Shown here: positions 20,713 to 30,680 of the stretch, in pieces | Position numbering within the stretch: position 1 is the stretch's first letter | Layout of the letters: each line of letters begins with the position of its first letter | Assembly: GCA_003427395.1 (NCBI GenBank) | Contig: BFEA01000464.1 | Location: forward strand, 953,321-989,269 | Direction: 5' to 3' | Source: Chara braunii | Lineage: Eukaryota; Streptophyta; Charophyceae; Charales; Characeae | DNA length: 35,949 bases | Program-made: the position numbers and the translations under genes | The notes under the pieces: model-generated | Database searches by the model: none | The model's input: only the letters and a program-made list of their open reading frames with translations | Told to the model about the DNA's origin: nothing

Positions 20713-21076
20713 TTTCAGCAGGAATCTCCTGCTTTCGGTTGTCCGTGGCCGTGTTAGGCCTTAGGCAGATTTTTCAGTTTGGTTGAATGGGCCATGTTAG
20801 GCCTGGTTTTGGTAGGACAGTAGCTTTGGAGTTAGCTGGTGGTGCTGTTAGAAGTGGTGGTGTATAGATAGATTATTGCTTAGCAGTAGTTAGATTAGAC
20901 ACTGGGCTGGTTCCGGCCAGTTTAGGTGAAGAGTGGGTGGTTGCGTTTGGCTGTTGGAATGGTTTGGTGGGACTCAAAGCGAAACCGGCTGATGCTGCCG
21001 GGATAACTCCGGGTAGAATTGTGAGGCCCCCGGCCTCAACTAGATGATTGCTTTTAGTAATAAATGGTCCTGTTTT
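20713..21076 (+). other. LINE B 3'-UTR
   Basis: Non-coding, G/T-rich DNA between the ORF2 stop and the A-rich tail. It includes the hairpin block conserved with LINE A. Confidence 0.65.
21008..21042 (+). promoter_or_regulatory. Conserved LINE 3'-UTR hairpin
   Basis: It contains CTCCGGGTAGAATTGTGAGG and CCCCCGGCCTCAACT, matching the LINE A 3'-UTR block in the same order. The core (21023-21037) is GAGGC/GCCTC with a short C-rich loop. It is a candidate recognition element for the LINE reverse transcriptase (inferred). Confidence 0.55.
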
Positions 21077-21155
21077 AAAAAAATAAAAAATAAAAATAAA
21101 AATAAAAAAGAAAGAGAGAGAGCATCTCGTTGCGTGGCTGGGCCACGGCCGAGGG

Positions 21156-21189
<34 letters not shown>
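21077..21189 (+). other. A-rich tail region of LINE B
   Basis: A7T and A5T repeats (about 21077-21110) look like the LINE tail. A short GAGAGA stretch and a CGTGGCTGGGCCACGGCCGAG palindrome follow, then more than 30 A bases running into the gap. Confidence 0.6.
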
Positions 21190-21221
21190 NNNNNNNNNNN
21201 NNNNNNNNNNNNNNNNNNNNN
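21190..21221. other. Assembly gap (32 N)
   Basis: Unknown bases directly after a long A-tract, so the assembly probably failed in the homopolymer. Confidence 0.99.
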
Positions 21222-21330
21222 GACTGCAGTTGAAACTTGGGATCGTACTGGACTCCAAACAGGCAGTTTGAAATGCATTTACAAACTGCTTTCGTGACTG
21301 CGCCCTAGTTACCCCATTAAATAGAATACA
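21222..21330. repeat. Dispersed repeat adjoining LINE B tail
   Basis: The reverse complement of this segment matches 1970-2100 in order: CTAGGGCGCAGTCA, a GCAGTTTG hairpin, TTTGGAGTCCAGTA, ACTGCAGT. Relative to the two LINEs the repeat has the same orientation, just downstream of each tail. Confidence 0.65.
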
Positions 21331-21414
21331 CAGCCATTATCACTGTATCTACTAGACTGAAAGTTACCCCAAATACGGCTATGATGAGCATATTACGTGC
21401 CATTCGGGGAAGAA
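21328..21414. repeat. Diverged copy of foldback element 2
   Basis: Shares TAGACTGAAAG, CCAAATACGGCTAT and ATTCGGGGAAGAAG with 1120-1236, in the same order. Pairing of the arms is weaker than in the first copy. Confidence 0.55.
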
Positions 21415-21487
21415 GAGCCTGGGAGTAGGGGGCCTCTACCACATGGCCAAGTGCCGAAGGTGACTCTCATGTGTCTCTGTAATCCAG

Positions 21488-21520
<33 letters not shown>

Positions 21521-22377
21521 ACAACCCGAGCGGTAGAACACTTAGCCCCAACAAACAACAGTCAGTGCACTTGTTGGTTTTAAATTTTAAATTATGAGCC
21601 TTCCCTTTTTTTTTTTTTTTTTTGTCCCAATTGATGGACCATGGGGTGAAGGGTGATTGGCTGGCAGTTACAATGCTCTCTGCATCTTGACACGTGTCAT
21701 TACCCCTTTTGTTGTCTGCTCATCCAATCATGCCTGTCATTCTCTCTCCTGTCTCCTGCCTCCTTCAGCATATTAATCTCTAGGCTACCCAGATGAATAG
21801 GGTGGGTGGGTGGGAGGGGGGGGGGACCTAAAATATCGAAAAAAGGAAAATTGGGGGGCTCTAGGTACGCGTGTCACTACACCTTTCGTTATCTGCTTGT
21901 CCAATAGCCTCGCTTCTCCCAAGGTGAGCCCCTGCCTCCTTCAGTACCATATTAGCCACATAGGGAAGATCCTGACAGAGATGCCATAATGATGGACCTG
22001 GGCCTAATGGGGCCATAATGATGGACCACATACTGGGCTGACATTAGTTGTCAATGGTGGAAATTCGCCGCAGGAAGATCATCATCGCCAACTTAGACAC
22101 TATTTGGCCAAGCAATTACTTAATACTAGCTGATCACTAGTAGGTAGCACATATTTGCCAGGTCATTGAGAAGTCCATCATTGATGGGGCATTCACCCAC
22201 TAGTACTCCAACATAAACTTGCAGCCAATCACTAGATATTACTACCTGGGCGAGGTCTCGCTTGCCCCTCCCATCTTCCCCCAAATACACACAAGGCACC
22301 ATGATAACAAACGTCTGCAAGCTATGTTTCCGGTCTGGTGCAGCCAAACTGAGGATGTGTTGCGTTCGGGCGAACTT
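21415..22377. other. Non-coding DNA with poly-T tracts
   Basis: T-tracts occur at about 21489-21516 and 21606-21623. The 16-bp word GCCATAATGATGGACC occurs twice close together near 21984-22026. No gene is seen. Confidence 0.5.
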
Positions 22378-22469
22378 CAAGGTGGTAGATTCTTTTTTTT
22401 TTTTTTTTTTTTTTTTAAACATAAAGTCCAGGGTGTTGTAGAGGCCGGTTACAAGGCGGTAGATTCTTT
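22378..22469 (-). mobile_element. Short 5'-truncated retroposon with target-site duplication
   Basis: CAAGGTGGTAGATTCTTT (22378-22395) and CAAGGCGGTAGATTCTTT (22452-22469) flank about 56 bp, made of a T-tract (22393-22416) and 35 bp of body. In the minus sense the body begins ACCGGCCTCTACAAC and ends in poly-A. This resembles the CCGGCCTCAACT end of the conserved LINE 3'-UTR, so it is probably a LINE of this family truncated at the hairpin. Confidence 0.7.
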
Positions 22470-23620
22470 GTTCTAGAATCTAGACTGTAGATTGACAGTG
22501 AGGAACACAGAATCTGAATCCGGGAAAGTGCATTTGCCCCTGGTACTAGCTTGGCAGACATTGTGAATAGCCAAGGGTGCCATAAGTACGTTTCAACAAA
22601 AGTCCTCTGCTGCCCTGGACCCCCTCCGCAGCATCTTGCATCCTGCAGCTGAGCAGTGCCTGGCAGTGCCTCCCAAATAGTCTTTGCCAACGTACCGTAG
22701 CAGTAGTACCCAATACTACCCATGCTCCAAAATAGGCTCAAAGGCCAAGATTATCCTGACATGGTAGCAGCTGTGGAAAGCTTTCTCCAGTGAATTTGGC
22801 CATCATACTGGCCACATGCATAGGAGTAGGTGTCCTAATGACAATAGACTTAGCTTAGGTTCTCTTCCATGATCTGGCAAGTCCTGCTGGCTTACTCCAC
22901 ATTGGTGGAGATGGAAGCTCAAATCCAGAGTATAGCTATGCTACAGTTTGCCGTATTCAATTTGAAAGATATTTAATTTGGTATTAATTCCAGTGATCAT
23001 AGCAATAAGAAAATTTGCATGACAGACCTAATTAAAAAAAACTGTAAGAAAGACTGAAATGCTAGAATACCCCTAAAACACGTGGGCAGAACGGAACGCC
23101 GTTTTTTTGGAATGTGATCTTTCTGTTCTAGTACCCCTATCAGACAGGTTCATCAAATTTGTGCCCTACTCCTATCCCCGGACAGCTGGGCCCACAGCAC
23201 TTTTGACCAAGTTTGCCCCTCTGCCGAGTTGCCCAACTTTGCAGTATGCCCCCACGGTAAGTTTCCTCCGTGTATCAGCTCGTTCTTCTCCCCCCGGCCA
23301 CCGTTGAATCATAAATGGGGAAACTACGTTGGAGTCACAAAAATGAGTTATAATTGCAGTATGAGCCAAGATACAGTTTGCAATTGCAGTTTGGGCAATG
23401 TATAGAATGTGCAATCAGACTCGCGTTCATTCACACTTTACATGCATGCAAACAGTAGCGCAGCAAACTGTAGACATGCCCCCACTCAGTACTCAGAGAT
23501 ATGACAACCCAGATACGAGTTCACTTCCAATCATGGCTATGGCGACACAGCGCCCATACAACTCTCTGTTCGCATTCAATGGATCACCCTGGATATCCCA
23601 CACGCGACTCTCTGAATACT

Positions 23621-23637
23621 CACACACACACACACAC
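23621..23637. repeat. (CA)n microsatellite
   Basis: An uninterrupted CA dinucleotide run of about 17 bp. Confidence 0.9.
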
Positions 23638-24052
23638 TGAACCCCAACTACAGCTATGGCGGCTAGGGCCGCCTCTACCCTATGGCTATGGCTAAGCTTC
23701 GTCTCTCTGCCCACTTCGTCTTCGGGCTCACTGCAGACCACCTCGCACAAGTCGCTGTGGCAGCGCTTCCGCATGGCTCACGCAGGAATGAATGAATGGC
23801 TGGGCGCTGCCTCTTGATTTATACTTCTGCAGCTCGTTGGTCTAGCCCCTTTCCCATGCCCGTAGTGCACACACTCCCATGCGGTACTTGCTTGACTGGA
23901 CGAGAACTGCCTAGGACTGGGACTGCTGACTCAGCACGGGTAGACTCCACCACTTGCCTCACCACTTGCCCACTTGCCTCAGCCTAGAGGTGGGAAACTT
24001 CGAAAGGCCACTACTCGGACCTTCCGGAACGTCGTAGACTTGGCCTTTCGAT

Positions 24053-24097
24053 ACTGTAGCAGCTATGACCTTTCTGGACTGTAGCAGCTACGACCTT
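24053..24097. repeat. 25-bp tandem pair
   Basis: ACTGTAGCAGCTATGACCTT and ACTGTAGCAGCTACGACCTT occur 25 bp apart. A weaker third variant (GCTACAGCTACGACTTC) follows near 24112. Confidence 0.7.
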
Positions 24098-25441
24098 GAC
24101 TCTTCGAGAAGGCTACAGCTACGACTTCTAGACCTGACTGGGACTCCTACTCGACAGGTCTACAGATCGAACCCCAACTACCTATGGACCCTACGACAAC
24201 CTACCAACTGTTACAAGTACACAGGTCACGGGTTCAACTCTAGGGGTCGGCATAGATACTGTACACAGGTAAGGTGGGGACTAGGGATCGAGCCCTGGGA
24301 TCTGCATCACCCACTGCGAACTGGTGAATACCGTTTCAAACGCAGCTTTATGGCCAGGTAGGGTGCCCGAAGTGTAATTGCCGACTGTATCTTGGCCCAT
24401 AGTGTAGTTATAACGCGTTTATGTGACTCCCGTGTAGTTACCCCATAATAATATATTAATAAATTTGTTGTAAATTAGACAGAAATTCGTTTCTAAAAAT
24501 GATAAAGTTGCAAGAAACTAAAATAAATTTGTTATAAAATTATAAATGTAATGACCCTGCTCAGGTTTCTAAGTCGTGCATGTTTGCTGGTCTGTGTTCC
24601 TGTCTGAGTGCTTGTTGGTCTGAGTGCGTGTGTGACCCGCAAAAATACTTGTTTGTTTGGAGGCCCCGCAGGGCCGGTACTTAGCTGTGGCCGTGACTTT
24701 GAGGGTTGCAGCGGGAAAACACTCAAGTGGCAGGAGTAGGCCCGTGACACTTAGAGCAGGGGGAAAAAACACTCAAGTAGTACGTAGGCAGGTACCACAC
24801 AAGTAGCGGTAAAAGTGCCGGGAACTGGAGGCCTATGGTGGAGCTCTACGGGTAGAAGGAGGAGGAAAAAGGGGACTAGGGAGGAGAGTGGTGAGGTACC
24901 TACCTGTCTATGGTGGACACCATCTTCATCGCCTTCAAGGTCTCAGTGGCGGTTGCGCCCCACCAAGAAGGCTTTGAGGCAGGAATTTTGCACTTTGAAA
25001 TTGGCCAGGATCTTAACATAAACTAAAACAACAAAATGCATTCATTTTGACTATTAGGAGGGGTAAGACTCGGAAGAGATGTATGTCTTGCATTTCTTTT
25101 GTTTTTTTTATTCTTCCCCCCCCCTGCCCCCCAAGTCATTCTTCTCACAATAGAGCGGGGGCGAGGTCCCACAAGCCAAGAGGACGATTGGATAAAGCTG
25201 CTGAACCGGGATGTGTTTTAGGCAGAGACGCAGAAGAGCAGTTGAATCTGGATTTTCTGCACCTTTCCACACACGTCCAGATTCAGGTATTCAATCCAGT
25301 CCTCTTTGCTAGTGGGATCTCACCCCGTGGAACCAAGGTCCGTCTTGGAGGGATCAGTATGTCTTAGGCTAGGTAAAGAAAAAAATCTTAACCATGGTGG
25401 CATGGACTTTTGAAAAAATAAAGAAACAACGGCGGAAGCGG

Positions 25442-26131
25442 CATGTTTTGAGTTCCTAAAGGCACGAAAAACAGTCCTTCGGCGACTGTGTCAGGGCCTG
25501 AGTTCGAAAAGGCGCGCAGTGGTGTCAGGGCGGAGGTTTCATTAAGGCGGTTGTGTCTTTCTTTTTTTTTTTTCTTTTTTTTTTCTTTCGGTCGGTCGCC
25601 CCGCGCTGCGCCGTGCTGCGGCTGGAAAAAAAAAAAAAAAGAAAAAAAAAAGAGGTGTATTGGCCCCATGGTCGGGCCACGGCAGAGATGTCTCGGCCAC
25701 ACCCCAGATTGGCCACGGCCGAGATGTCTCGGCCACACCGCAGACTGGCCACAGCCGAGATGTCTCGGCCACCCCCCAGATTGGCCACGGCGGAGATGTC
25801 TTGGCCACACCCCAGATTGGCCATGGCCCAGATGTATAGGCCAAACCCCAGCCGAGGGCCGACCATGGGTTTTTTTTTTTTTCCCCAGCCGCGGCACGAC
25901 GGACGGAAAAAAAAAAACAAAAAAAAACGAGAAACTTTTATTTTCTCCTTGCCGCCGCGACGCGGCGCGGCGCGACTGACCNAAAAAAAAAAAAAAAAAA
26001 AAAANACACAACCGCCTTAATGAAAACTCCGCCCTGACACCACCGCCGGCCTGAGTTACGAACGCCTTTTCTAACTCAGGCCCTGACACAGACGCCGATG
26101 CCTGTTTTTTCTGCCCATTACAAACTCCCAT
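25442..26131. repeat. Foldback element 4 with long inverted arms
   Basis: The left arm (about 25442-25557) and right arm (about 26006-26131) are imperfect reverse complements. Both, read inward, give GTGTCAGGGCCTGAGTT, GAAAAGGCG, GGTGTCAGGGCGGAG and CATTAAGGCGGTTGTGT. The interior of about 450 bp holds T/A tracts that can pair and five 36-bp palindromic repeats. Single ambiguous bases are at 25982 and 26005. Long arms with internal tandem repeats resemble Foldback-type elements; no transposase is present. AAAAATCTTAA at 25381-25391 and 26171-26181 could be a target duplication, but it is low-complexity and offset from the arms. Confidence 0.7.
25675..25851. repeat. 36-bp tandem repeat, five copies, palindromic
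   Basis: Units begin at 25675, 25711, 25747, 25783 and 25819. The core GGCCGAGATGTCTCGGCC is itself a palindrome. Because 36 is a multiple of three, several frames on both strands stay open and give a 12-residue repeat. This is a property of the repeat and not evidence for a protein. The last unit is diverged. Confidence 0.9.
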
Positions 26132-26207
26132 GTGACATAAATGTACTTCCCCCAAAAATAAAATAAAATAAAAAATCTTAATCCGTGCAAGTCAGGAAAA
26201 AAAAAAA

Positions 26208-26311
<104 letters not shown>

Positions 26312-26312
26312 A

Positions 26313-27004
26313 TAGATAGACAGATATAGATATATAAAATAACAAAAAGTTCGACTAAGTCTACTGGTGATGGTGATGCAAGAAGCCACCCCTAGTAAAC
26401 TCGTGTGCAAGTGCCCCATCTATTGGTGGGGAGCAGCACATCCCGTAAACATCATTGAAATAGTAGATCTGTGTACCATAAGTATTGGGGGAACAGAACT
26501 GCCTCTTCAGTCCCCATTGGGACTGCCAGATGTGAAGTGAAAAACCAGCCACCCTGTTCCCCCCCACACCTAGTCTGAGAATCAAACAGTTCTATTTGGC
26601 CAAACCAGTGTACTTCCACCAAAACCAGCTCAGCAGGGGGAAATGGATCCCAAAAAGCAATACAGTCTCTGAGAACAGCCCCAGGTGGCAGCATAAACCA
26701 GTTCCGGAAAACCAATTGGAAGTCCTGCTTGACAGGACCCCCTCACTCTTCCGCCCCAGGCCATTGCACCTCCCCAGGGACCGCTCAGTTCATTCCCCCA
26801 GCCAGTCTTTGTGAACTTTTGAATTGTTTGATTTATGTCTTTTCTTTGACATGTGTGAACCTGATCAATTTCTGTTTGGTAACCTCCCAATTTGTTCTGA
26901 TTTCTGTTCGGAAGATTTGTACTGTGTAATCTGCCAATTCAGCACCCTCCAGGGATACCTGTCCAGTTGATGTACCTCAGTGGTTACAGCACCTGTGATA
27001 CGCA
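26313..27004. other. Non-coding spacer before the LTR element
   Basis: No gene is supported. A 22-bp stretch at 26420-26441 is identical but for one base to 2170-2191 in the LINE A 3'-UTR, so a LINE-derived fragment may lie here. Confidence 0.45.
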
Positions 27005-28130
27005 ACCTCACGCCCCCTCGCGGCTTCCCGTACTGGGTCGCCGATCAGAGTTCTAGGAGGGGCGTGGCCGGGGATTTTTGGCCGTAGGGGTTGGGTCTCC
27101 CAGGCGGAACGGGAGGCTCTCGTTTCGTGCCAGAGGTTACACCGGAGTCGAACTGTCGTCGCGAAGTCCCGTGGGGGTCGGATCACTTCGGAGCGATAAG
27201 ATCAGAAGGGTTTCCGCAAAAACGAGCTGCCGGCGTGCATCAGAACGGGAAAAGGCATCAAGGGGAGGGCCATGGCGGCGGAAGACAGAAACACCGGCCG
27301 TCATGGGTTTGAGGGATAGGTGGTGGGTTCGAAGCCCTCAGGCCTCGTCGTCGACCTCATAAAGTGACCGGACCGTCGGGGTTTTGCTGTAGAGGTGGTT
27401 GGTTCGAGGCCTTCAAGCCTCGGAGTCGGACTCGCAAAGTCCGCGCGGAAGTTTCCGAGAGGGTGAAGCGGCGGGAGGACTCACCGACATCCGAATTCGA
27501 AGTTGCGCGGGTCGCGCCCCCGCATTACGGGAGAGCTCGGGGAAACGTGTCGCTCCCTCGTAACCCAGGACCAAGCGTCGCCAAGAACACGAGTCCCCCT
27601 GGCGACACCAGCGACAATCAAACTGCGGCCGCCACGCGACGTGAGCGGCCGACCAGGGCAACACAGTCAAACCCGCATAAGGCAATATTAGAGTGGGGGA
27701 ATCAAAGCGATCAATCAAGACAAACCCGTTCCCCCTTATATTACACGCCCGAGGCGGGTCTCGCCAACACACTTGCTCCATCCGTCTCAGCGCGCGCCGT
27801 ACGTCCGCATCGCAGTAGACGCTGTCGTCATCTGCAATGGGGAAGGTCGGTAACGAGATGAGACGATTGGAGGTGCGTGAGGAACACGGGCAAGATCCCG
27901 CGCTCCCGGTCATCCGAACCAACACCGACTCCATACAACACTCGATGCAACCCTTCTCTCTCAAAGTTGGTGCGTCGGGAGAAGATGGCGAAATCTAAGC
28001 TCTCTTCCCCTTGCAGGGGCGTCGACCGCGCGCGCGCGGACGCCGGCGGTTGACGTCACCGGTGCGGGGACAGGAAGTTCAAAAAGCGATTACTACCAGT
28101 TCAAAAAGAAAGGCGAGAGAGGGAGAGAGA
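27005..28130 (-). repeat. 3' LTR (minimum extent)
   Basis: Aligns with 34725-35949 almost without interruption, with about 1 to 5 differences in the 60-base stretches I compared. The left copy lacks the 39-bp duplication present in the right copy. Beyond about 28130 the comparison ends because the right LTR reaches the window edge, so the real LTR may extend further right. Confidence 0.85.
28051..28058. promoter_or_regulatory. TGACGTCA (CRE/bZIP-type) site in LTR
   Basis: The palindrome TGACGTCA sits in a conserved GC-rich context and recurs at 35810-35817 in the other LTR. It is the classic core bound by plant TGA/CREB-like bZIP factors. A role in LTR transcription is inferred. Confidence 0.45.
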
Positions 28131-29304
28131 ATGAGTTACACGAGACTGCACGTGCGCGCAGGAAGGGCCGCGGAAGGGAGGGGAACAACGGGATTAACAC
28201 GCTCATACTCCTAAGCAGACGGTCCTCCAGTTCTGTTCCCCCGTCCCCGCCCGGATAAGTACATACACACATGCATGCATGCAATCAACAACCCTTGACA
28301 GGACATCCAATCATCCATAGACCTTTGACATCACTCATGCACGCAACAAGCTCCCATCACTCGGGGCCTCACACACACGTCATGCATGGACAAAGCAGCA
28401 GTGGAGATAAAAGCGAGTCCTTCTTGTACACAAAAATTCTCAATTAACTGCCGCCCCCAGGCGCGGCCTTCAAAACTTCCCAAGACCACCGACCACCATA
28501 GCCACAAGGCCCTGTCGCGGCCGGCGTCCAATCCCCACCACTGCTCAGTCCCTCCGACTGCTTCGCCCCGAGACTACCGCGGGTCCACCCCGCGTCGTCA
28601 CTCCGCCCGTCCTTGGGCTTGTCGAGCCTGTTCGGCGTCGCGGACTTCGCGCATAGCTCGCGCAGCATTGCAGCCGAGATCAAAGAGGAGGAGAGGAGAG
28701 GGTTGCGCGGATTTATAGCGCGGCAGGCGGCGGGTTGTCAGCGCGAGGTGCGGGCAGCACAGGGTGTAGATGAGCAGGACAGGAGAAAGGTGGGGAGTTA
28801 GAGGGTTCGACCCGCGGGATTGCGTGGTCCTACGTGATTGGGTTGTTCGTTCAAGCGGTGCGTGGTTTCCCGCTCTCCACATTGATCCGAGCATCCCAAC
28901 TACGCAGCCAATCACTTCGCGGAAGAAGACGGGGTAAGGATCAAGCAAGGCGTTGGGGAAGACGAAGAGTCTGGCCTGAGGGAAACGTGCGCAGCAAGAA
29001 AGGAAGATGGCGCGGGGATGCACAGCAAGTAACGGGGGTGCGAGACGCGCGAAGAAATCGGAGCTTAGGAGTGCACGCGCAAAAATTTCAAAAAGTCCCA
29101 ACCGAAACCGTTTCTTGGTTTTCATACCGCGGCCGCTATTCGCCCGCGCGGGAGTTATAAGCCAAAAAAAATGAAAAAGCCGTTTCAAAAAGAAAACAAA
29201 GGCAAAAAGAAAGAAAAACCCCTTTTTGTTCACATCCGTACTTCGGGGCTTCCGGGGGATTTTTCCTCAGGGATACGGCAAGCCGCGTGGTACGGGTCTG
29301 AGCT
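28131..29304. other. Possible continuation of LTR or 3' non-coding region
   Basis: GC-rich in the middle, with ATGCATGCATGCA and CACACACA patches at 28260-28380. On the minus strand, TATAAAT (28711-28717) is followed by a pyrimidine-rich CTCTCCTCTCCTCC stretch, and another TTATAAC lies near 29153-29159. No coding region is convincing. Where the 3' LTR ends cannot be decided from this window. Confidence 0.4.
28680..28717 (-). promoter_or_regulatory. Candidate minus-strand core promoter
   Basis: In the minus sense GCTATAAATCCGCGC precedes a C/T-rich patch, resembling a plant TATA box plus Y patch. It points into the left LTR. If the LTR reaches this far it could be the U3 promoter; otherwise it may be chance. 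Confidence 0.35.
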
Positions 29305-29512
29305 TATCACATCTGTGATACGCAGGGGGTTCCGAAAAATTAGCAGTCTCCCGACTGCTGATGTCATCATATTTTGGATGCTCGGGCGGCCTCTTCTTCG
29401 TCAGCTGGCTCGAGCATCTCCTATCCTACTTCGATGCATTTCGCATCGTCAGCCATCTCCCTCTTACTATACATTCGATCGGGCGGCCCCTTCATCGTCA
29501 GCTGGCCCGATC
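29305..29512. repeat. Cluster of hairpins with paralogous units
   Basis: Stems in order: TATCAC/GTGATA (29305-29320), AGCAGT/ACTGCT (29342-29359), TGATG/CATCA (29359-29369), an 8-11 bp GATGCTCG/CGAGCATC stem (29377-29418), CGATGC/GCATCG (29432-29448), and GATCGGGC/GCCCGATC (29477-29512). TCGTCAGC recurs at 29398, 29446 and 29495, about 48-49 bp apart. The two larger hairpins share loop sequence while their stems differ by paired changes. Confidence 0.65.
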
Positions 29513-29657
29513 AGTAAGTAGTCCACTCAATTTTTTTTATTTATTATTATTATTTTTTATTACACAGCGTGTCTCGACGCGCGAACTTTGGTCATAGGAG
29601 AAGAAGACGATGAAGAGAAGGAGAAGGAGAGAAGAGGGGAGAGGTAGACGAGGGTGA
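29513..29657. other. 3' non-coding region with T/A-rich and GA-rich patches
   Basis: A TTATTATTATTATT stretch (about 29538-29562) and an AGGAGAAGAAGACGATGAAG-type purine tract follow the end of the unknown coding region in the minus sense. Confidence 0.5.
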
Positions 29658-30680
29658 TTAGAGGAAGTGATCGATGTCGGGATTGAGAGGGGGCGGAATA
29701 GGTGGAAGAAAAGCAGCCATTGCCGCGGGAGTCGTCGGTGCGTCTTCCTCATGGAAGTGGTGCTGGACGAACGAGGGATAGAGGAAGGCCCCCGGCACAT
29801 GAGACAGGACACGTGGCGCCAAATCCGCCACCGCTCGCACCACTCGCTTGCGCACCGATCGGGGTCCTGGACCCGTCATCACCACATGAGTCTCGGTGTA
29901 AGGCCGCCGCTCCTGCTTCTGCGCCGCGAAGACAAGGAAGTGGTACACCACATTGGGACGCTGCCCGGCTCGTAGATGAGCGTCCCTGCCAGTCGCGCCG
30001 CAATACACCCTTGAAAAGGGGGTGTCAGATATGGCTCCCACGCCGGATCAGGGTGCGGCGCCCCCGCGATGGCCTCGAGCTTGATGGTGGTGGGCTCCAC
30101 CATGAAATCCACCTCTGTCGGATGGACCGTCCGGCTCGGAGGAACTGCCAATGTCAATGATCAGGGCACTCCAGGGTGGCCGGTGGAAGCGGAGAGGTCC
30201 CGCGAGGACGGGCGGTCTGGATACGGGATCCGGTAATCCCATTCGGCTTCCTCCTCCGGCTGCTGCGGCTGATGGCCCGGCTCCATCAAGATTGAGATCG
30301 GGCACGCGCGGGAAGGGCGGCGATGGCACGACAGTCTCCTTAACCAGCGTCCCCGCACTCCCAGGCACTGGGTCAAGATTCCGCGTGCGCACGGGCTGAA
30401 CCACCTCCTTGCCGCCGCCGATTCTGCTGCTCTGCGCTCCTGGCGACGAGTGGCGTCTCTTCCTCTTCGGCGTCTTCTTGGGGGCCTTTGGGCGCCGGTC
30501 TGGGATACGACGAGGGAGGCCGCAACGGCTTTTCCTCCGGGAAGCCCTTCAACCTCTCCTCGCGCTGCGCAATGTAATCCAGGATGACGACCGCGTTGTA
30601 CGTTCTCCGCGGGGAAGCCGCCGTCCGCAATCGTGGCTGGATCTCTTCCTCGCTCGCGATCACTTGTGTTGAACCCCCCC
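29658..30680 (-). pseudogene. Unknown proline-rich coding region replacing RNase H/integrase
   Basis: Directly after RNase H breaks off at CLAVVWG, the frame enters unrelated sequence (VIASEEEIQPRLRTAA, LDYIAQREERLKGFPEEKP, then acidic and Arg-rich). Coding character continues in other frames through KEVVQPVRTRNLDPV, EEEAEWDYRIPYPDRP, TEVDFMVEPTTIKLEAI, AWEPYLTPPFQG and FLVFAAQKQERRPYTETHVV, ending at PPLNPDIDHFL and a stop at 29658. At least three frame changes break it. I recognise no domain; it lacks integrase HHCC and DDE signatures. It could be an element-specific extra ORF, a captured host gene fragment or a nested insertion. The C7 run near 30673 marks the junction. Confidence 0.6.

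Larger units (their letters stand above)
13400..21189 (+). mobile_element. LINE B: L1-like non-LTR retrotransposon
   Basis: The order is putative 5'-UTR, intact ORF1 (13776-16502), ORF2 (16486-20712, broken), a 3'-UTR with the conserved hairpin, and an A-rich tail from about 21077. The 5' limit is approximate. It belongs to the same broad family as LINE A but is clearly diverged at protein level. Two of its three frameshifts lie in homopolymers (T8 and C-run), so sequencing or assembly error is possible there. The in-frame TAA is not of that type. Confidence 0.9.
22470..25380. other. Non-coding intergenic DNA
   Basis: No protein family, RNA gene or large repeat was recognised on either strand. 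It holds a short CA microsatellite (23621-23637), a 25-bp tandem pair (24053-24097) and an AT-rich patch (24440-24550). Open frames are under about 110 codons, overlap one another and have no domain signatures. Confidence 0.5.

Noticed and set aside
25675-25851. CRISPR-like array
   Set aside because: The 36-bp units are directly adjacent with no spacers, and the context is eukaryotic.
25488-26155. Long open frames on both strands with 12-residue repeats
   Set aside because: A 36-bp repeat keeps several frames open automatically; flanks are homopolymers and inverted arms.
27364-27861. Antisense 165-codon frame open in both LTRs (also 35084-35581)
   Set aside because: It has no ATG start, and the differences between copies are mostly amino-acid changing, so there is no sign of selection. 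It follows LTR identity.
28598-29233. 211-codon minus-strand frame
   Set aside because: Low-complexity Phe/Arg/Ser composition and no motif. It overlaps a likely LTR or promoter region.
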